NCBI GenBank assembly: GCA_033557465.1
Contig: CM066043.1
Span: forward strand, 112,334,278 to 112,398,277
Length of the DNA stretch: 64,000 bases
Direction: 5' to 3'
Source of the DNA: Ichthyophis bannanicus
Lineage: Eukaryota > Chordata > Amphibia > Gymnophiona > Ichthyophiidae
Shown here: one piece after another, positions 31,007 to 41,716 of the stretch
Layout: each line of letters starts with the position of its first letter
Position numbering within the stretch: the first letter of the stretch is position 1
Translations under genes and position numbers: made by a program
The notes under the pieces: generated by a model
Told to the model about the DNA's origin: nothing
The model's input: the letters and a program-made list of their open reading frames with translations, nothing else
Databases searched by the model: none

Positions 31007-33575
31007 TAGAAACATAGAAATATGACGACAGAAAAAAACCACATGGCCTATCTAGTCTGTCCTTCCATAACAACTACAACAGTCCCCTTTTTACCTTTAG
31101 AGATCCTCTGTGTTTCTCCCATGCTTTTTTGAATTCAGTTACTGTCCTCATCTCTACCATCTCCACTGGGAGACTATTCCATGGATCCACTACTCTTTCC
31201 GTAAAGAAATATTTCCGCATATCACTCCTGAATCTATCTCCCTTCACCCTCATCCCATGTCCCCTCGTAGCAGAACTTGCTTTCAAATGAAAGAGGCTCT
31301 CTCCCTGAATATTTATGCCACAGAGGTATTTAAACATCTCAATCATATCACCTCTATCCCGCCTTTCCTCTAAGGTGTACATATTAAGATCCTTCAGTCT
31401 GTCCTCATATGCTTTATAATGAAAACCACTAATCATTTTAGTAGCCACCCCCTGCTCCGACTACATCCTGTTCACATCCTTTTGAAGGTGCGGTCTCCAG
31501 AATTGCACACTATACTCCAAATTAGGTCGCACCAAAGACTTATACAGAGGCATTATCACCTCCTTTTTTCTGCTAGCCATTCCTCTCCGTATGCACCCAA
31601 GCATCCTTCTAGCTTTTGCCGTCGCCTTTCTACCTGTTTAGCTACTTTAAGATCATCAGACACAACCACGCCTAGGTCCCGCTCTTCTTTAGTGGACAAA
31701 AGTACTTCACCCCCTATACTATATTGCTCCCTTGGATTGCTGCAGCCCAAATGCATGACCTTACATTTTTTAACATTAAATCCCAGCTGCCAAATTCTAG
31801 ACCATTCTTCAAGTTTAACTAGATCCCTCCTCATGTTATCTACCCCTTCCTGGGTGTCTACTCTATTGCACATTTTGGTATCATTCGCAAAGAGGTAAAC
31901 CTTACCTGAAAGCCCTTCCGCTATATCACTAACAAAGATGTTAAAAAGAATCGGACCAAGGACAGATTCCTGGGGCACACCACTGATAACATCCTTCTCC
32001 TCAGAGTGAGCTCCATTTACTTGTACTCTTTGTCGCCTCCCACCCAACCAATTTCTAACCCAAGCAGTAACTTTAGGGTCCATCCCTAGGGTGCTCAGTT
32101 TGTTTATAAGTCGCCTGTGAGGAACAGTGTCAAAGGCTTTATGAAATCTAAATACACCACATCTAGGGCTCTCCCTCGGTCCAACTCCCTGGTCACCCAG
32201 TCAAAGAAATCAATCAGATTTGTCTGACAAGACCTGCCTCTGGTGAATCCATGCTGCCTCAAATCCTGTAATCCGCTGGACTCCAGAAACCTCACTATTT
32301 TCTCTTTCAGCAGCATTTCCAATAATTTACTCACCACCGAAGTTAAACTAACCGGCCTGTAGTTTTCAACCACATCCTTACTTCTGCTTTTGTGTAAAGG
32401 CACCACATGAGCCTCTCTCCAGTCCTTTGGCACCACTCCTGACTCCAACGAGGCATTGAAAAGGTCAGTCAGTGGAGCTGCTAGAACATCCCCAAGTTCC
32501 CTCAGTATTCTCGGGTGTATCCCATCCGGTCCCATCTCTTTGTCTACTTTAAGTTGAGATAGTTTCTCACGAACACAGTCTTTTGAAAATTGTTCAAGAT
32601 GTCCTTTGCTTCTGTTCCTATTTGTCGGTGCTTTCTGAGGTCCTGCTCCTGGTGCTACATCTGCTTCATCTTTCGAAAACCATAGCAGTCTCCTTTTCCT
32701 TTTACCTTTATGTACCATTTTAACAAAAAGGTTGGTTGCCCTTAAAATATCCCCTTTCAGTTTTTCCCACTGTTTTTCTACATCCCTCAGCTGTTCCCAT
32801 ACAACTAACGACTCCCTGAGGTATTGGCCCATCTTCGCAAAGTTAGTCTTCCTAAAGTCTAAGATCCTCGCCTTTGAATGGATTCTAACAGCCCTAGTCC
32901 TAATACTGAACCACATCATCTGGTGATCACTGGATGCAAAATGATCTCCCACTACAACATCAGAAACACTTTCACCATTGGTAAGCACAAAGTCCAGTAT
33001 GGCCCCTTCACGTGTGGGGTCTGTTACCAATTGCCTGAATAGTTCTTCCTGTAGAGAATCCAGGATCTCCTTACTTCTAGATGATACTGCAGCAGGAATG
33101 TGCCAATCAACATCTGGCATATTGAAATCTCCTATCAGTAGCACTTCCCCTTTCCTAGCAATGCTGCGCATGTCTTCAATTAACTCTGTCCACCTCTTCC
33201 TCTTGTGAGGGAGGTCTGTATATCACACCAATGTAAATAGATTTCTCTTTCCCGCTTTCTAGTTTAACCCACAATGCCTCCCTTCTCCCTTTTAAGCTCT
33301 GTAATTCCAAAGCTTTAATAGTAGTTTTTACAAATAGTGCCACTCCTCCTCCCCTACTTCCTATCCTGTCCTTTCTGAATAAAGTATAGCCAGGTATAGT
33401 TACATCCCAATCATGGTTTTCTGTGAACCATGTTTCTGTAACTGCCACTAAATCCAAGTCAGCCACTCCCACCAAAGCTTCAACATCAGGGATCTTATTT
33501 CCCATGCTACGGGCATTTATACACACTGCTTTCCAAATGTTACCCCTGTTACCCATTTCCATAAAGTTCCATAAA
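31007..33575 (-). mobile_element. CR1 LINE, ORF2-containing, 5' truncated
   Basis: Minus-strand CR1 with most of ORF2 and a complete 3' end ('tttctatgtttct'-type terminal repeat at 31008-31022). ORF1 is missing. GTCTC occurs at both ends (31002-31006 and 33576-33580), a possible short duplication. It splits the RNase H region of DIRS-A A3, so it is younger than A3. Confidence 0.87.
31080..33562 (-). pseudogene. CR1 ORF2: endonuclease and reverse transcriptase
   Basis: Endonuclease: INARSMGNK, AVTETWF, SRGGGVALFVK, LIGDFNMPDVDW, LDFVLTN, SSDHQM (33562-32890). RT: DGIHPRIL, YRPVSLTSVVSKLLE, QHGFTRGRSCQTNLI, VYLDF then a frameshift destroying KAFD near 32110, SGVPQESVLGP (Gly of PQG changed to Glu) and LFANDTKM (FADD changed to FAND). 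C-terminus NMYTLEERRDRGDMIE. Four frames cover it with few other breaks. Changes in all three RT motifs A, B and C mean the enzyme is dead despite good overall preservation. Confidence 0.87.
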
Positions 33576-33599
33576 GTCTCGGAGACAACCCGTTACCTG

Positions 33600-34660
33600 A
33601 GACCACTGAGCTCGAAGGCACCACTGCACTGCCCACATATGTAGTTGGGCATCAGGGACGACACGAACCATCAAGGCCACATGGCCGAGGAGACGGAGCA
33701 TCATTCAGACCAATACTGTGTCGTGACGCTGGACCCCGTGGATTACAGGGCTATGAGGTGGTCCACTCTGTCTTGGGGAAGGAAGACTGTCGCCCGCTGA
33801 GTGTCGAGGCATGTGCCGATGAACTCCAGGGATTGGACTTGGGCGAGATGAGACTTTGGGTAATTGAGTCTGAAGCCAAGGTGCTCGAGGAGATGTACGG
33901 TGCGGCCCGTGGCCCGCTGTGCCTCATCGGCCGTCCCTCCTATGAGCCAGTCATCTAGATATGGGTAGACAAAGGTGCCCTGCAGTTGAAAGTGGGCCGC
34001 GGCCACCGCGAGGCATTTGGTGAACACTCATGGGGCAGACGCAAGGCCGAAAGGAAGTATCCTGTGTATTGGTAGTGGTTCCCTTGTACCCTGAAGCGCA
34101 AGTATTTCCTGTGTTTGGGATGGATGAGAATGCGAGTGTGTGCATCTCGAAGGTCCAAGGAGCATAGCCAGTCGTCCTGCCGGAGGAAGGACAGCAAGGC
34201 GCCAAGGGAGAACATTTTGAATTTCTCCTGCACCTGGTATTTGTTGAGATTTCTCAAATCAAGGATGGGTCAGAAACTGCCCGCCCGCTTTGGCACAAGG
34301 AAGCAACGGGAGTAGAACCCATGACCTTTGAGTACAGTGGAACCACTTCCATTGCCTGCTCTTCAAGGAGGATGGCAAGCTCCTGCGCCAAGAAGGCCTG
34401 GTGCGCAGGGAGCCGAGGGGGCTCCATGGGGCAGAAAGGTGGAGGAAGCCAGTCCAGGTGAAGAAGGTAGCCCTCCCAGACAACCTGGAGGACACAGGGG
34501 TCCAAGGTGACAGACTCCCATCTGGAAGCAAAGTGGACCAGGCCCCCTCCCACTGGTAGCTGGGTTACCAGGGGGCAAGCAGCTATGCTCCTGGCATCAA
34601 AAACCTGGGGCTGACTGGGCCAGTGCCGGGCTTTGGCTCTTCGGGCCCTTGGGCTTACAC
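33600..34660 (-). pseudogene. DIRS-A reverse transcriptase (A3)
   Basis: Fragments in order: RWESVTLDP and LPPPFCPMEPPRLP (about 34540-34420), KFKMFSLGALLSFL and WLCSLDLRDAHT (motif A, about 34220-34130), KYLRFRVQGNHYQY, then in another frame FTKCLAVAAA and VYPYLDDWLIGG (motif C YLDD, about 33965), and SLEFIGTCLDTQRA. Catalytic Asp residues survive, but the frame is broken in at least two places. Confidence 0.8.
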
Positions 34661-36535
34661 GGATCTTGGTGCCCGCTCTAGTTCTGTCCACTCTGGGAAG
34701 GAACAGATGTTGGAGGGTAAGGTGGGTAGCCACAGTAGGGAAGACCCTTACTTTGGAAAAAGGGCTTTTTGCCCTGCTGCTTCTTCCGCAGGAGGGAAGA
34801 AGTCTTGCGGGAGAGATGGGTGCGGGTGACGTACTCAGTCTCAATCTCCACTGCCTTGTCCTCCATCGGTTTGCCAAACAATTGCTCACCCAGGCATGGG
34901 ACATCAAGCAGCTTTTCCTGGACCCACTCGAGGTCCGAGGATTAGAGTCAGGCTTGCCGCCTCGCCCTGATGCCAGCAGCTGCTACCTAGGCGGAGGACT
35001 CAAAGCTATCTTATGCAGCGCGAGAAAGCTACTTTGAACAGTTCCCCATTGACTTCAGAAGGGACTGGAAATGGCAGAGGTAATCGCTGTCGAGACCCGC
35101 CTGAAAACCCCGCGTTCCTTCGAAAGGTTGCGGAGGAACATCGCTATATATAGCTGGTAAGGCTAAATGCGGCATGCCAGCATGGAGCCTTGGTAGGCCT
35201 TATGCCCAAGGGTGTCGAAGGCATGGGAGACCCTACCCGGCGGAACCAAAGAATGGGTCTTCGGGCTCTTCTGTCTCCGCATGGCAGACTCAACCACCAT
35301 CGAAGTACGGGGGAGCTGGTCCTTCCGGAAGCCAGGTCTCCACTGGACCCTGTACATAGTATCCAGGTGTTTACTGGCAATGGGGATAGATGCAGGCATC
35401 TCCCACATACAGAGGAGCAGCCGAGTTAGGATGGAAGGAACCAGGGGATCTGAGGGATTCTCTCGGCGAGGCCTCGTATTTTAAAATATCGAGTTTCTCC
35501 GCACGGGGCTCCTCCTTGGACTGTGTGGAGAGTGCCAGGGCCTGAGCCATGTCCCGCAGAAATTCCAGAAAGGTGTCTTCAGGAAGGGACTGCCACTTCT
35601 GAACAGGCAGGGAAGGGTGTGAGGGGAGATCCCAATGTGCCCGGGTTTCAGGGTAAGTGTCCCCTTCTGATTCCCAGCCCAAGTATTCCAAGGACAACTC
35701 AGAGCTCAGCTGCTCGAGTAGAGTCTGAGCCTTGCGCTGAGCTCCCGAGGCCAAAGCCCGCCTGGAGTCAGAGGCGTTAGCTCAAGAATATCTCTCACCC
35801 GATGACGGGGATGAAGATCGAGACCCCTGCCAGGTTCCCTCACGAAGCCCCTGACTCTCGGGGATTGCCATGGCGGTCTGGGGAGCCATCATAGGCATCG
35901 CACCAGAGGTCTCAGGATGTATGCCAATAAAGCCTGGCACTAGTACCTGCTGGGCAACAAAGGCAGGCAGAAACACTGCACTCCAGTGCCAGCATTCTGG
36001 CCTCCCACTCGGGAGTGGGGCCCTGCGACACCGGGGTGACCAGGTCTGGAGTCAAGGAAGAGATGGGGTCCTCACCGGGATGATCCTCGGGAGACTAGGC
36101 GCTATCGCCGGAGGCCTCCGTATCTGTGCGAGGGCCGCTTCCTCTCCAACTCCTGAGATTGCCGAGGGGAGCTGAGGGACTGAGGGCGAGAATGCTCATG
36201 CTTGTCCGGAGCCCTCAAGAGGGTCCTCGAAGCCTTCCGATTCTTCTTATGCTCCCTTTCAGGCGAACCTTGCTCAGAGTGATGCCAAGGCAGCGGAGCA
36301 ACTGCGGGGGACTCCCAAGAGCTGAGGGTCGGTAGAGCGGGAAGCTACCGAGGACAACAGGGCTGTCTTGCGGAAAATATCGTCCAGCTTCTGCTTACGG
36401 TTCTGTATGGTCTTGGAGGACATCTTTTTACAAAGCTCCGGGTTGTGGTCAGCTCCTAGGCACTGAAGACAACAGCTGTGGGTGTCCGTGAGTGACATTT
36501 TTGGAGCATCTGCCACGCTTTTTGAAACCGGAGGC
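34660..36535 (-). pseudogene. DIRS-A Gag (A3)
   Basis: Starts MASGFKKRGRCSK near 36535, with TDTHSCCLQCLGADHNPELC following in a shifted frame. The acidic/Ser-rich middle, the FLEFLRDMAQALAL segment (about 35580) and the LYVGDACIYPHCQ-type remnant (about 35400) follow. C-terminal residues FGKPMEDKAVEIETE and TRTHLS (34881-34800) match A6. Many frameshifts; more diverged than A1, A4 and A6. Confidence 0.75.
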
Positions 36536-36935
36536 CATGGGGGCAAAATGAATCCCTGCAAGGTCGAAGACCTTTGACGCAGCCATCAGTTGAAAAGGCT
36601 GCGAAATGCGCGGAAGACCAAACTCAAGAAAAACAAAAAACAACAAAGTCCCGGGGCCCGCTGCCGAAGCAGGGGCACTGGAGACGGCAGGAAGAGAACT
36701 GGAATTAGAGAGAAAAAATTTAGACTTTTTCCGAGGTACGGGATCTACATCCAAAGGGTTCCGTGGAAAAAGGGAGACTGATCAAGATGGCACCCTTGGG
36801 CGGGAAGGGGACCACGCATGCGTAGTGACATTCCCAAAGGCTTTTTTTGAAAGCTGGGGAAATGCTCTATGCGGATTCCGTCGGTGCCGACGTCACCCAT
36901 ATATGAGGACTGACTTCCTGCTTGTTCCGGTAGAA

Positions 36936-37770
36936 ATTAGTAATTGCATCCCAAATGTTATCCAACGTGATCTTCTTAGGACGGAACAGATGAAAGCCAA
37001 CATACAATGCTTTGGGTGCATGAGCTGGCGGCTGGAGAGAGAACTCTACTAAAGGTTGTGGCAAGTGCCGTAGTATCTCAGGAGACAGAGTAGTATCAGA
37101 ATCACCAGGCTGCTGGAAATCCTCCTCATTCCCAACAGCCACTCCTGACAGAATCTCCCTCTTGGCAGCCTCAATAACTTCAACATAACGATCCATGGGA
37201 CCAGACACAGTAGGCTGCAGTTCGGCAGGGTAAAACTTAGTCTTTCCTTTCCTTTTCGGCATGAGTAAGGGTAAGAGCGTGCAACCCTCATGCATCCATC
37301 TTGGTAAGAACATGTCCCCCTAGTATTTTTATAGTGAAGTTTCAAACTGGCATTCTGGGGAGCATTATGGGAAAAACAGCTTAAAGGGGCTGCACCGTAA
37401 GAACTAGACTTCTGTGAGGTTGCACAGAGTTAATAAACAATATGGGTCTCAATGATAGAAAAGGTGTGGAGCGGAAGGGGATCTGATGCATATGCTGTAG
37501 AATCGCCCAAATGTGCAGAGCTTTTGCGGGATGGTGGGGGACTGGATCAAAGAGGTAAAAGGGATTTTGGTGCAGCTCAATCCAAAACAAGTTTTATTGA
37601 ATGAGTTAATGGAGAGAAGGGGGAGATGGGTAGGTTCCTGGGGCTTTATATTTTTATTGGGTTGAATGGCTCTGGCACAGTGTTGGAAGCAGGCAGTAAC
37701 TCCAAAGGTATGGTGGTTAACAGGTTGGACTTTGAGTATCGGATTTGTGAAGTCCTGGCGTACAAGAAAC
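36936..37770 (-). pseudogene. L1/Tx1-like ORF1, N-terminal part and 5' leader
   Basis: Likely start MPKRKGKTKFYPAEL near 37261, typical of L1/Tx1 ORF1 N-termini, continuing through acidic and proline-rich stretches to ITLDNIWDAITNFY at 36936, where DIRS-A A3 is inserted. The frame continues at 28210. The 37345-37770 stretch is leader-like with no recognisable domain. ORF1 protein is an RNA chaperone in these LINEs. Confidence 0.65.
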
Positions 37771-38199
37771 ACTTCATAAAAAAGCAGAGCTCAAAAATAT
37801 AAAAAATACAGAAATTCATTAAAAAGCAGAGCTCAGACTAAAAATAAATTTTCAAACATATGCCCTTTCACTGTTCTTTAACTATAAAAATGCTTTTCAG
37901 AGAAGTTCAGAAAGGTGCCTCCCAGCCAGGGCTATGCAAAAATGTTGTTCGCACAGGGCCACATGCTTCAGGAGGCCTCACGCGAACTTCATTTGCGCAC
38001 AATGGACGGCTTCAGAGATGAGCAGTGAAGTCGTGCGAGGCCCCTGCTCACCTCTGCACAGCCACCAGTGTGAAAAGCGCTGTTTTCCCTCACGCTGGAG
38101 GCTGTGTTACTGTGAAGTGCATGAGTGCCAGGAAATACCCTTTAACCTTTCCCTTTCCCTGAGGCTTGACCTTCCATTCTTGTACTAAGACAACTACAA

Positions 38200-38575
38200 A
38201 GAGTAGTTACTCACCTGTAACAGGTGTTCTCCAGGAGCAGCAGGAATCAGTCCTCACATATGGGTGTCATCAGCGCCAATGAAGCCCCAGCGGAGCATTT
38301 CCCCAGCTTTCCATGAAAGCCTTTGGGAATGCTGGCACGCATGCGCGGTTCCCTTCCCACCTAAAGGTGCCATCTTACCTCAGTCAAATGACATAGCTAA
38401 GAACAGCACACAAAAATGAAAAATAAACTATGTAGAACTGCAACTCCCAGGGGAGGAGGGAGGGTTGTGAGGACTGATTCCTGCTGCTCCTGGAGAACAC
38501 CTGTTACAGGTGAGTAACTACTCTTTCTCCAGGACCAAGCAAGAAGTCAGTCCTCAGATATGGGTGACTCCCTAG
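38200..38575 (-). repeat. DIRS-A 3' terminal repeat and internal complementary region (A4)
   Basis: 'gtagttactcacctgtaac' at the left is mirrored by 'gttacaggtgagtaactac' near 38520. The perfect inverted match continues about 50 bases inward ('aggagcagcaggaatcagtc' and its complement). The next bases, 'tttctccaggaccaagcaag', are the complement of the 5' terminus. This juxtaposition of complements to both ends defines the DIRS internal complementary region. Confidence 0.83.
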
Positions 38576-38700
38576 CTCTGGGCTACCAGGAACCCAGGCT
38601 GAACAAGAGAACCCCCTCTAGTCTCAGCAGCAAAGAAAAGGCTTTTCATGGACACAACCTCCACCGGTAGCCCAACAGAGGGCAGGAGGGCAGGAGTTGC

Positions 38701-39740
38701 CTAAACCTCAAAGAGATTCCGGAGTACTGCTTGGCCAAAAGCACTGTCCCTACGGGACTCCCTCTCCAGACAGTAATGGGTCGCAAACCTCTGGCTTGAA
38801 GACCAAGTTGCAGCCCTGCAGATGTCTACCAAGGGCACAGAGCGGAGATGAGCCACTGAGGCAACCACTGCCCTGACACGATGGGCCGTGACCCCATCCT
38901 GCAAAGGAAGGTCAGCTGCCTTGTAAGCCCAGGTGATACAGTCAGCCACCCAGATGGACAAGGTACGCTTGGACACAGCCAACCCCAACTTATTGGGGTC
39001 AAAGGAGACGAAGAGTTGAGTAGCCCTTCGATGCCCTTGCGTATGGTCAAGGTAGAAGAATAAGGCCCTCCTACAATCCAGGGTATGCAGAACTGCTTCA
39101 GCCTGGCTTGCATGAGGCCTAGGGAAGAATGTAGGAAGAACCACCTCCTGATTGAGGTGAAAAGAGGAGACAACCTTTGGGAGGAACTTTGGATGAGTCC
39201 TGAGGACTACCCTGTTCCTATAAATCCTAGTGTAAGGCCTATCACAGATCAGGGCCTGAAGTTCACTCACTTGCCAAGCCGAGGTGAGGGCTATCAGGAA
39301 GAGAGTCTTCCAGGAAAGGAAGCGTAGAGGGCAAGTAGCCATCGGCTCAAAAGGTGGGCGAGTCAGTTGCTGCAAGACCACATTCAGCTCCCACTCAGGA
39401 GCAGGAGGACGGATGGGAGGCTTGAGCAAGAGCAAGCCTCTGAGAAACCTGGACACCAAGGGGTGTCCCGACAGGGAATGTCCTTCCACCAGTGAGTGGT
39501 GAGCTGCTAGAGCTGAGAGGTGGACCCGAACAGAATTGGACTTAAGTCCCTGACTGGATAAGTGCAGTAAATACTGAAGCACTACTGGTACCGTACAGGA
39601 GAAAGGATACTCTGTACGCAGCTGACACCACACAGAAACCTCTTCCACTTTAGAGCATAGGTTTTCCTAGTGGACTGTTTCCGAGAGGCTAGGACAACCT
39701 CCTCAACCTCCTGAGGTAGGCCCCAGGGAGCCAAACCTAC
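38701..39740 (-). pseudogene. DIRS-A tyrosine recombinase (A4)
   Basis: N-terminal segment VEEVVLASRKQSTRKTYALKW (about 39715-39650) is in one frame. After a one-base shift near 39645, a 315-codon open frame runs to the stop at 38701 with LKSNSVRVHLSALAAH, SAWQVSELQAL, FVSFDPNKLGLAVSKRTLS, HRVRAVVASVAH, TWSSSQRFATHYCLE and LRNLFEV. The first catalytic Arg is replaced by Gln (WQVSE for RRVSE in A1), consistent with CpG decay of CGG-CGA to TGG-CAA. It is otherwise well preserved. Confidence 0.87.
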
Positions 39741-40141
39741 CCTTGCAGCCTCCAGGCCATCAAATTGAGAGCTTTGAGATTGGGGTGCAGAAGGGAACCC
39801 TGATCCTGTGAGAGAAGGTCGGGTTGCAACCCCAGAGGTAGTGGGGAATCCACTGCCAGCTGAAGCAGAAGTGGAAACCAAGGCTGTCTCGGCCACCTGG
39901 GAGCTACCAGCAGGACTGAGGTCTTGTCCTGAAGAGTCTTGAAAAGAGTTCGGGCCACCAAGGGCGTGGGAGGAAACGCATACAGGAGGCCCTGAGACCA
40001 GGACATCAGAAAAGCATCCGGTGCTATCCTCAAAGGATGCGGCTGCCTGGAGCAGAACTTGGGCAGTTGCTTGTTCAGCAGACTGGCAAACAGATCTATC
40101 CAAGGGAGACCCCACTTCAGGAAGATCTTCTGAACCACCAA
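39737..40141 (-). CDS. DIRS-A methyltransferase-like domain (A4)
   Basis: Open frame with LPWIDLFASLLNKQLPKFC, DAFLMSW, GLLYAFPPTPLVARTLFK and VLLVAPRWPRQPWFP. This block lies between RNase H and recombinase in DIRS elements and has been described as a phage-type DNA methyltransferase-like domain. Here the assignment is by position and remembered family pattern; catalytic residues were not verified. It is in frame with the RNase H upstream across one TAG stop. Confidence 0.68.
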   Translation of the reverse strand: MVVQKIFLKWGLPWIDLFASLLNKQLPKFCSRQPHPLRIAPDAFLMSWSQGLLYAFPPTPLVARTLFKTLQDKTSVLLVAPRWPRQPWFPLLLQLAVDSPLPLGLQPDLLSQDQGSLLHPNLKALNLMAWRLQG

Positions 40142-40150
40142 GGGATGCAG

Positions 40151-40804
40151 CTACCACTCGTGGGGCTGCAGAATTCTGCTAAACCGGTCGGCCAGGCAGT
40201 TCTCCTGGCCTGGAAGGTACACCGCCTTGAGAAGCATGTTGTGCTTTAGGGCAAAGGAACAAAGGTCTTGAGTCCCCCGACAAAGGAGCTGGGACCCAGT
40301 CCCGCCCTGTTTGTTCACATAAAACATGGCTACCTGGTTGTCTGTTTGAATCAAGACTGAGCGTTGAGCCAGGGCAGGAGAAAAAGCCTTGAGAGCTAAG
40401 CGGATAGCACGAAGCTCCAGGAGATTGATTTGTTGGGCTGCTTCCCAAGGAGACCAGAGGCCTTGGGTGCACTTGTCCAGACAATGAGCACCCCAGCCCC
40501 GCAGAGAGGCGTCGGTGGTGAGGACCACCAAGTACTCTGGCATTTGGAAGGGCATCCCCTTCAGCAGATTGGGTGGATGTAGCCACCAGCTGAGGGAGGT
40601 CAAAAGGGGTTTGGACACCCGTATCCTGTCTCTTAGGCGGCCTGAGGCCTGTGACCAATGAGTCCGAAGGCACCACTGTGCAGGCCTCATATGGAGCCTG
40701 GCATTGGGAGACACATGTACTGTCGAAGCCATGTGGCCCAGAAGCCTGAAGCAGAGTCTGGCGGAGACCAGGGGCCTGTTTAGGAACTCTTTGGCCACGT
40801 CCAT
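40151..40804 (-). CDS. DIRS-A RNase H domain (A4)
   Basis: 217 open codons. RNase H acidic residues occur in order: LTTDASLRGWGAH (Asp), NLLELRAIRLALKAF (Glu), IQTDNQVAMFYVNKQGG (Asp), and LADRFSR near the end (fourth acidic site). It is the same frame as the RT upstream, separated only by a single TAA where other copies have a Gln codon (LPQDR). It probably belonged to one RT/RNase H/methyltransferase polyprotein. Confidence 0.84.
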   Translation of the reverse strand: MDVAKEFLNRPLVSARLCFRLLGHMASTVHVSPNARLHMRPAQWCLRTHWSQASGRLRDRIRVSKPLLTSLSWWLHPPNLLKGMPFQMPEYLVVLTTDASLRGWGAHCLDKCTQGLWSPWEAAQQINLLELRAIRLALKAFSPALAQRSVLIQTDNQVAMFYVNKQGGTGSQLLCRGTQDLCSFALKHNMLLKAVYLPGQENCLADRFSRILQPHEW

Positions 40805-40822
40805 CAGTCTTTGGGCCCTGTC

Positions 40823-41716
40823 TTATGGCAAGAATGCCTTTGCCAGTTCAGAATCTAACCTTGCCCCTATGAACTCCAAGTTCTGGGAGGGGAGCAAAGT
40901 GGACTTTGCAAAGTTTATGACAAAGCCCATGTTTTGAAGCAGAGCAATGATTCTGAGGGTGGCTTGTCTGGCCTCCAGACACGTCTGACCCCTGATGAGC
41001 CAGTCGTCCAGATAGGGGAAGACAAAGATTCCCTGATTTCTCAGGTAGGCCGCTACCACTGCCAGGCATTTGGTAAAGACCCGGGGAGCGGAGATGAGGC
41101 CAAAAGGCAGTACTCTGTACTGATAATGGTTTCCTCCCACAATGAACCTGAGGTACTTTCTGTGGTCTGGATGAATGAGGATGTGAGTGTACGCATCCTT
41201 TAGATCTAAGGAGCATAGCCAATCTCCCTGCTGGAGGTAGGTTAGAAGTGTCCCAAGAGTAAGCATCTTGAACTTTTCTTTCTCTAGGAACTTGAGGTTC
41301 CTGAGATCCAGAATGGGCCGAAGGCCACCGGTCCTTTTGGGTACCAGGAAATACCTGGAGTAGAAACCATGACCTTGGAGGGGAGGAGGCACAGGCTCCA
41401 CCGCCCTGTATTTCAACAGGCCCTGAAGTTCCTGAAGGAGAAGGGCTGTGTGCAGGAGAGGCCTCAAGGGCTCTCCTGTGAAGTAAGGAGGAGGCAGTTG
41501 ATGAAAATGCAGGGCATAGCCCTTTTGGACTATGTCCAGCACCCAACTGTCGGTGGTAATGAGAGGCCACTGGTGGGCAAAGAGTACAAGGCGACCGCCT
41601 GTGCAGGGCTGGGAGAGCAGGGACGGAGTGGCTATGCTCAAGGAGTTAAAAAGCCCCACCCTGATGAGTGGAAGCTGGGGCAGAAGGCTTGGGGGTCCTC
41701 TGTCTACGGGGCCCAA
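40823..41716 (-). CDS. DIRS-A reverse transcriptase domain (A4)
   Basis: 297 open codons. Fingers segment GFYSRYFLVPKRTGGLRPILD, motif A WLCSLDLKDAYTHI, the KYLRFIVGGNHYQY and LPFGLISAPRVFTK segment (motif B region), motif C FPYLDDWLI and thumb segment LEFIGARLDS. All RT catalytic Asp residues are present. It begins inside the end of Gag in another frame, about 70 bases upstream of the Gag stop. It is the best-preserved RT in the window. Confidence 0.89.
   Translation of the reverse strand: MGPVDRGPPSLLPQLPLIRVGLFNSLSIATPSLLSQPCTGGRLVLFAHQWPLITTDSWVLDIVQKGYALHFHQLPPPYFTGEPLRPLLHTALLLQELQGLLKYRAVEPVPPPLQGHGFYSRYFLVPKRTGGLRPILDLRNLKFLEKEKFKMLTLGTLLTYLQQGDWLCSLDLKDAYTHILIHPDHRKYLRFIVGGNHYQYRVLPFGLISAPRVFTKCLAVVAAYLRNQGIFVFPYLDDWLIRGQTCLEARQATLRIIALLQNMGFVINFAKSTLLPSQNLEFIGARLDSELAKAFLP

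Larger units (their letters stand above)
28211..36935 (-). mobile_element. DIRS-A retrotransposon copy A3, complete but decayed
   Basis: Sense is the minus strand. 5' terminal repeat at 36770-36935, Gag 36535-34660, RT 34660-33600, RNase H and methyltransferase-like region 31000-30121, recombinase 30080-29061, and terminal/internal complementary module 28211-28925. A CR1 (31007-33575) and a hAT element (28282-28614) are nested in it. Without these it is about 5.8 kb, the same as copy A4. It splits the ORF1 of a minus-strand L1/Tx1 element. Confidence 0.83.

Noticed and set aside
31110..31373. Plus-strand ORFs across the CR1 3' end
   Set aside because: Antisense of CR1 ORF2 and 3' sequence; the coding signal is on the minus strand.
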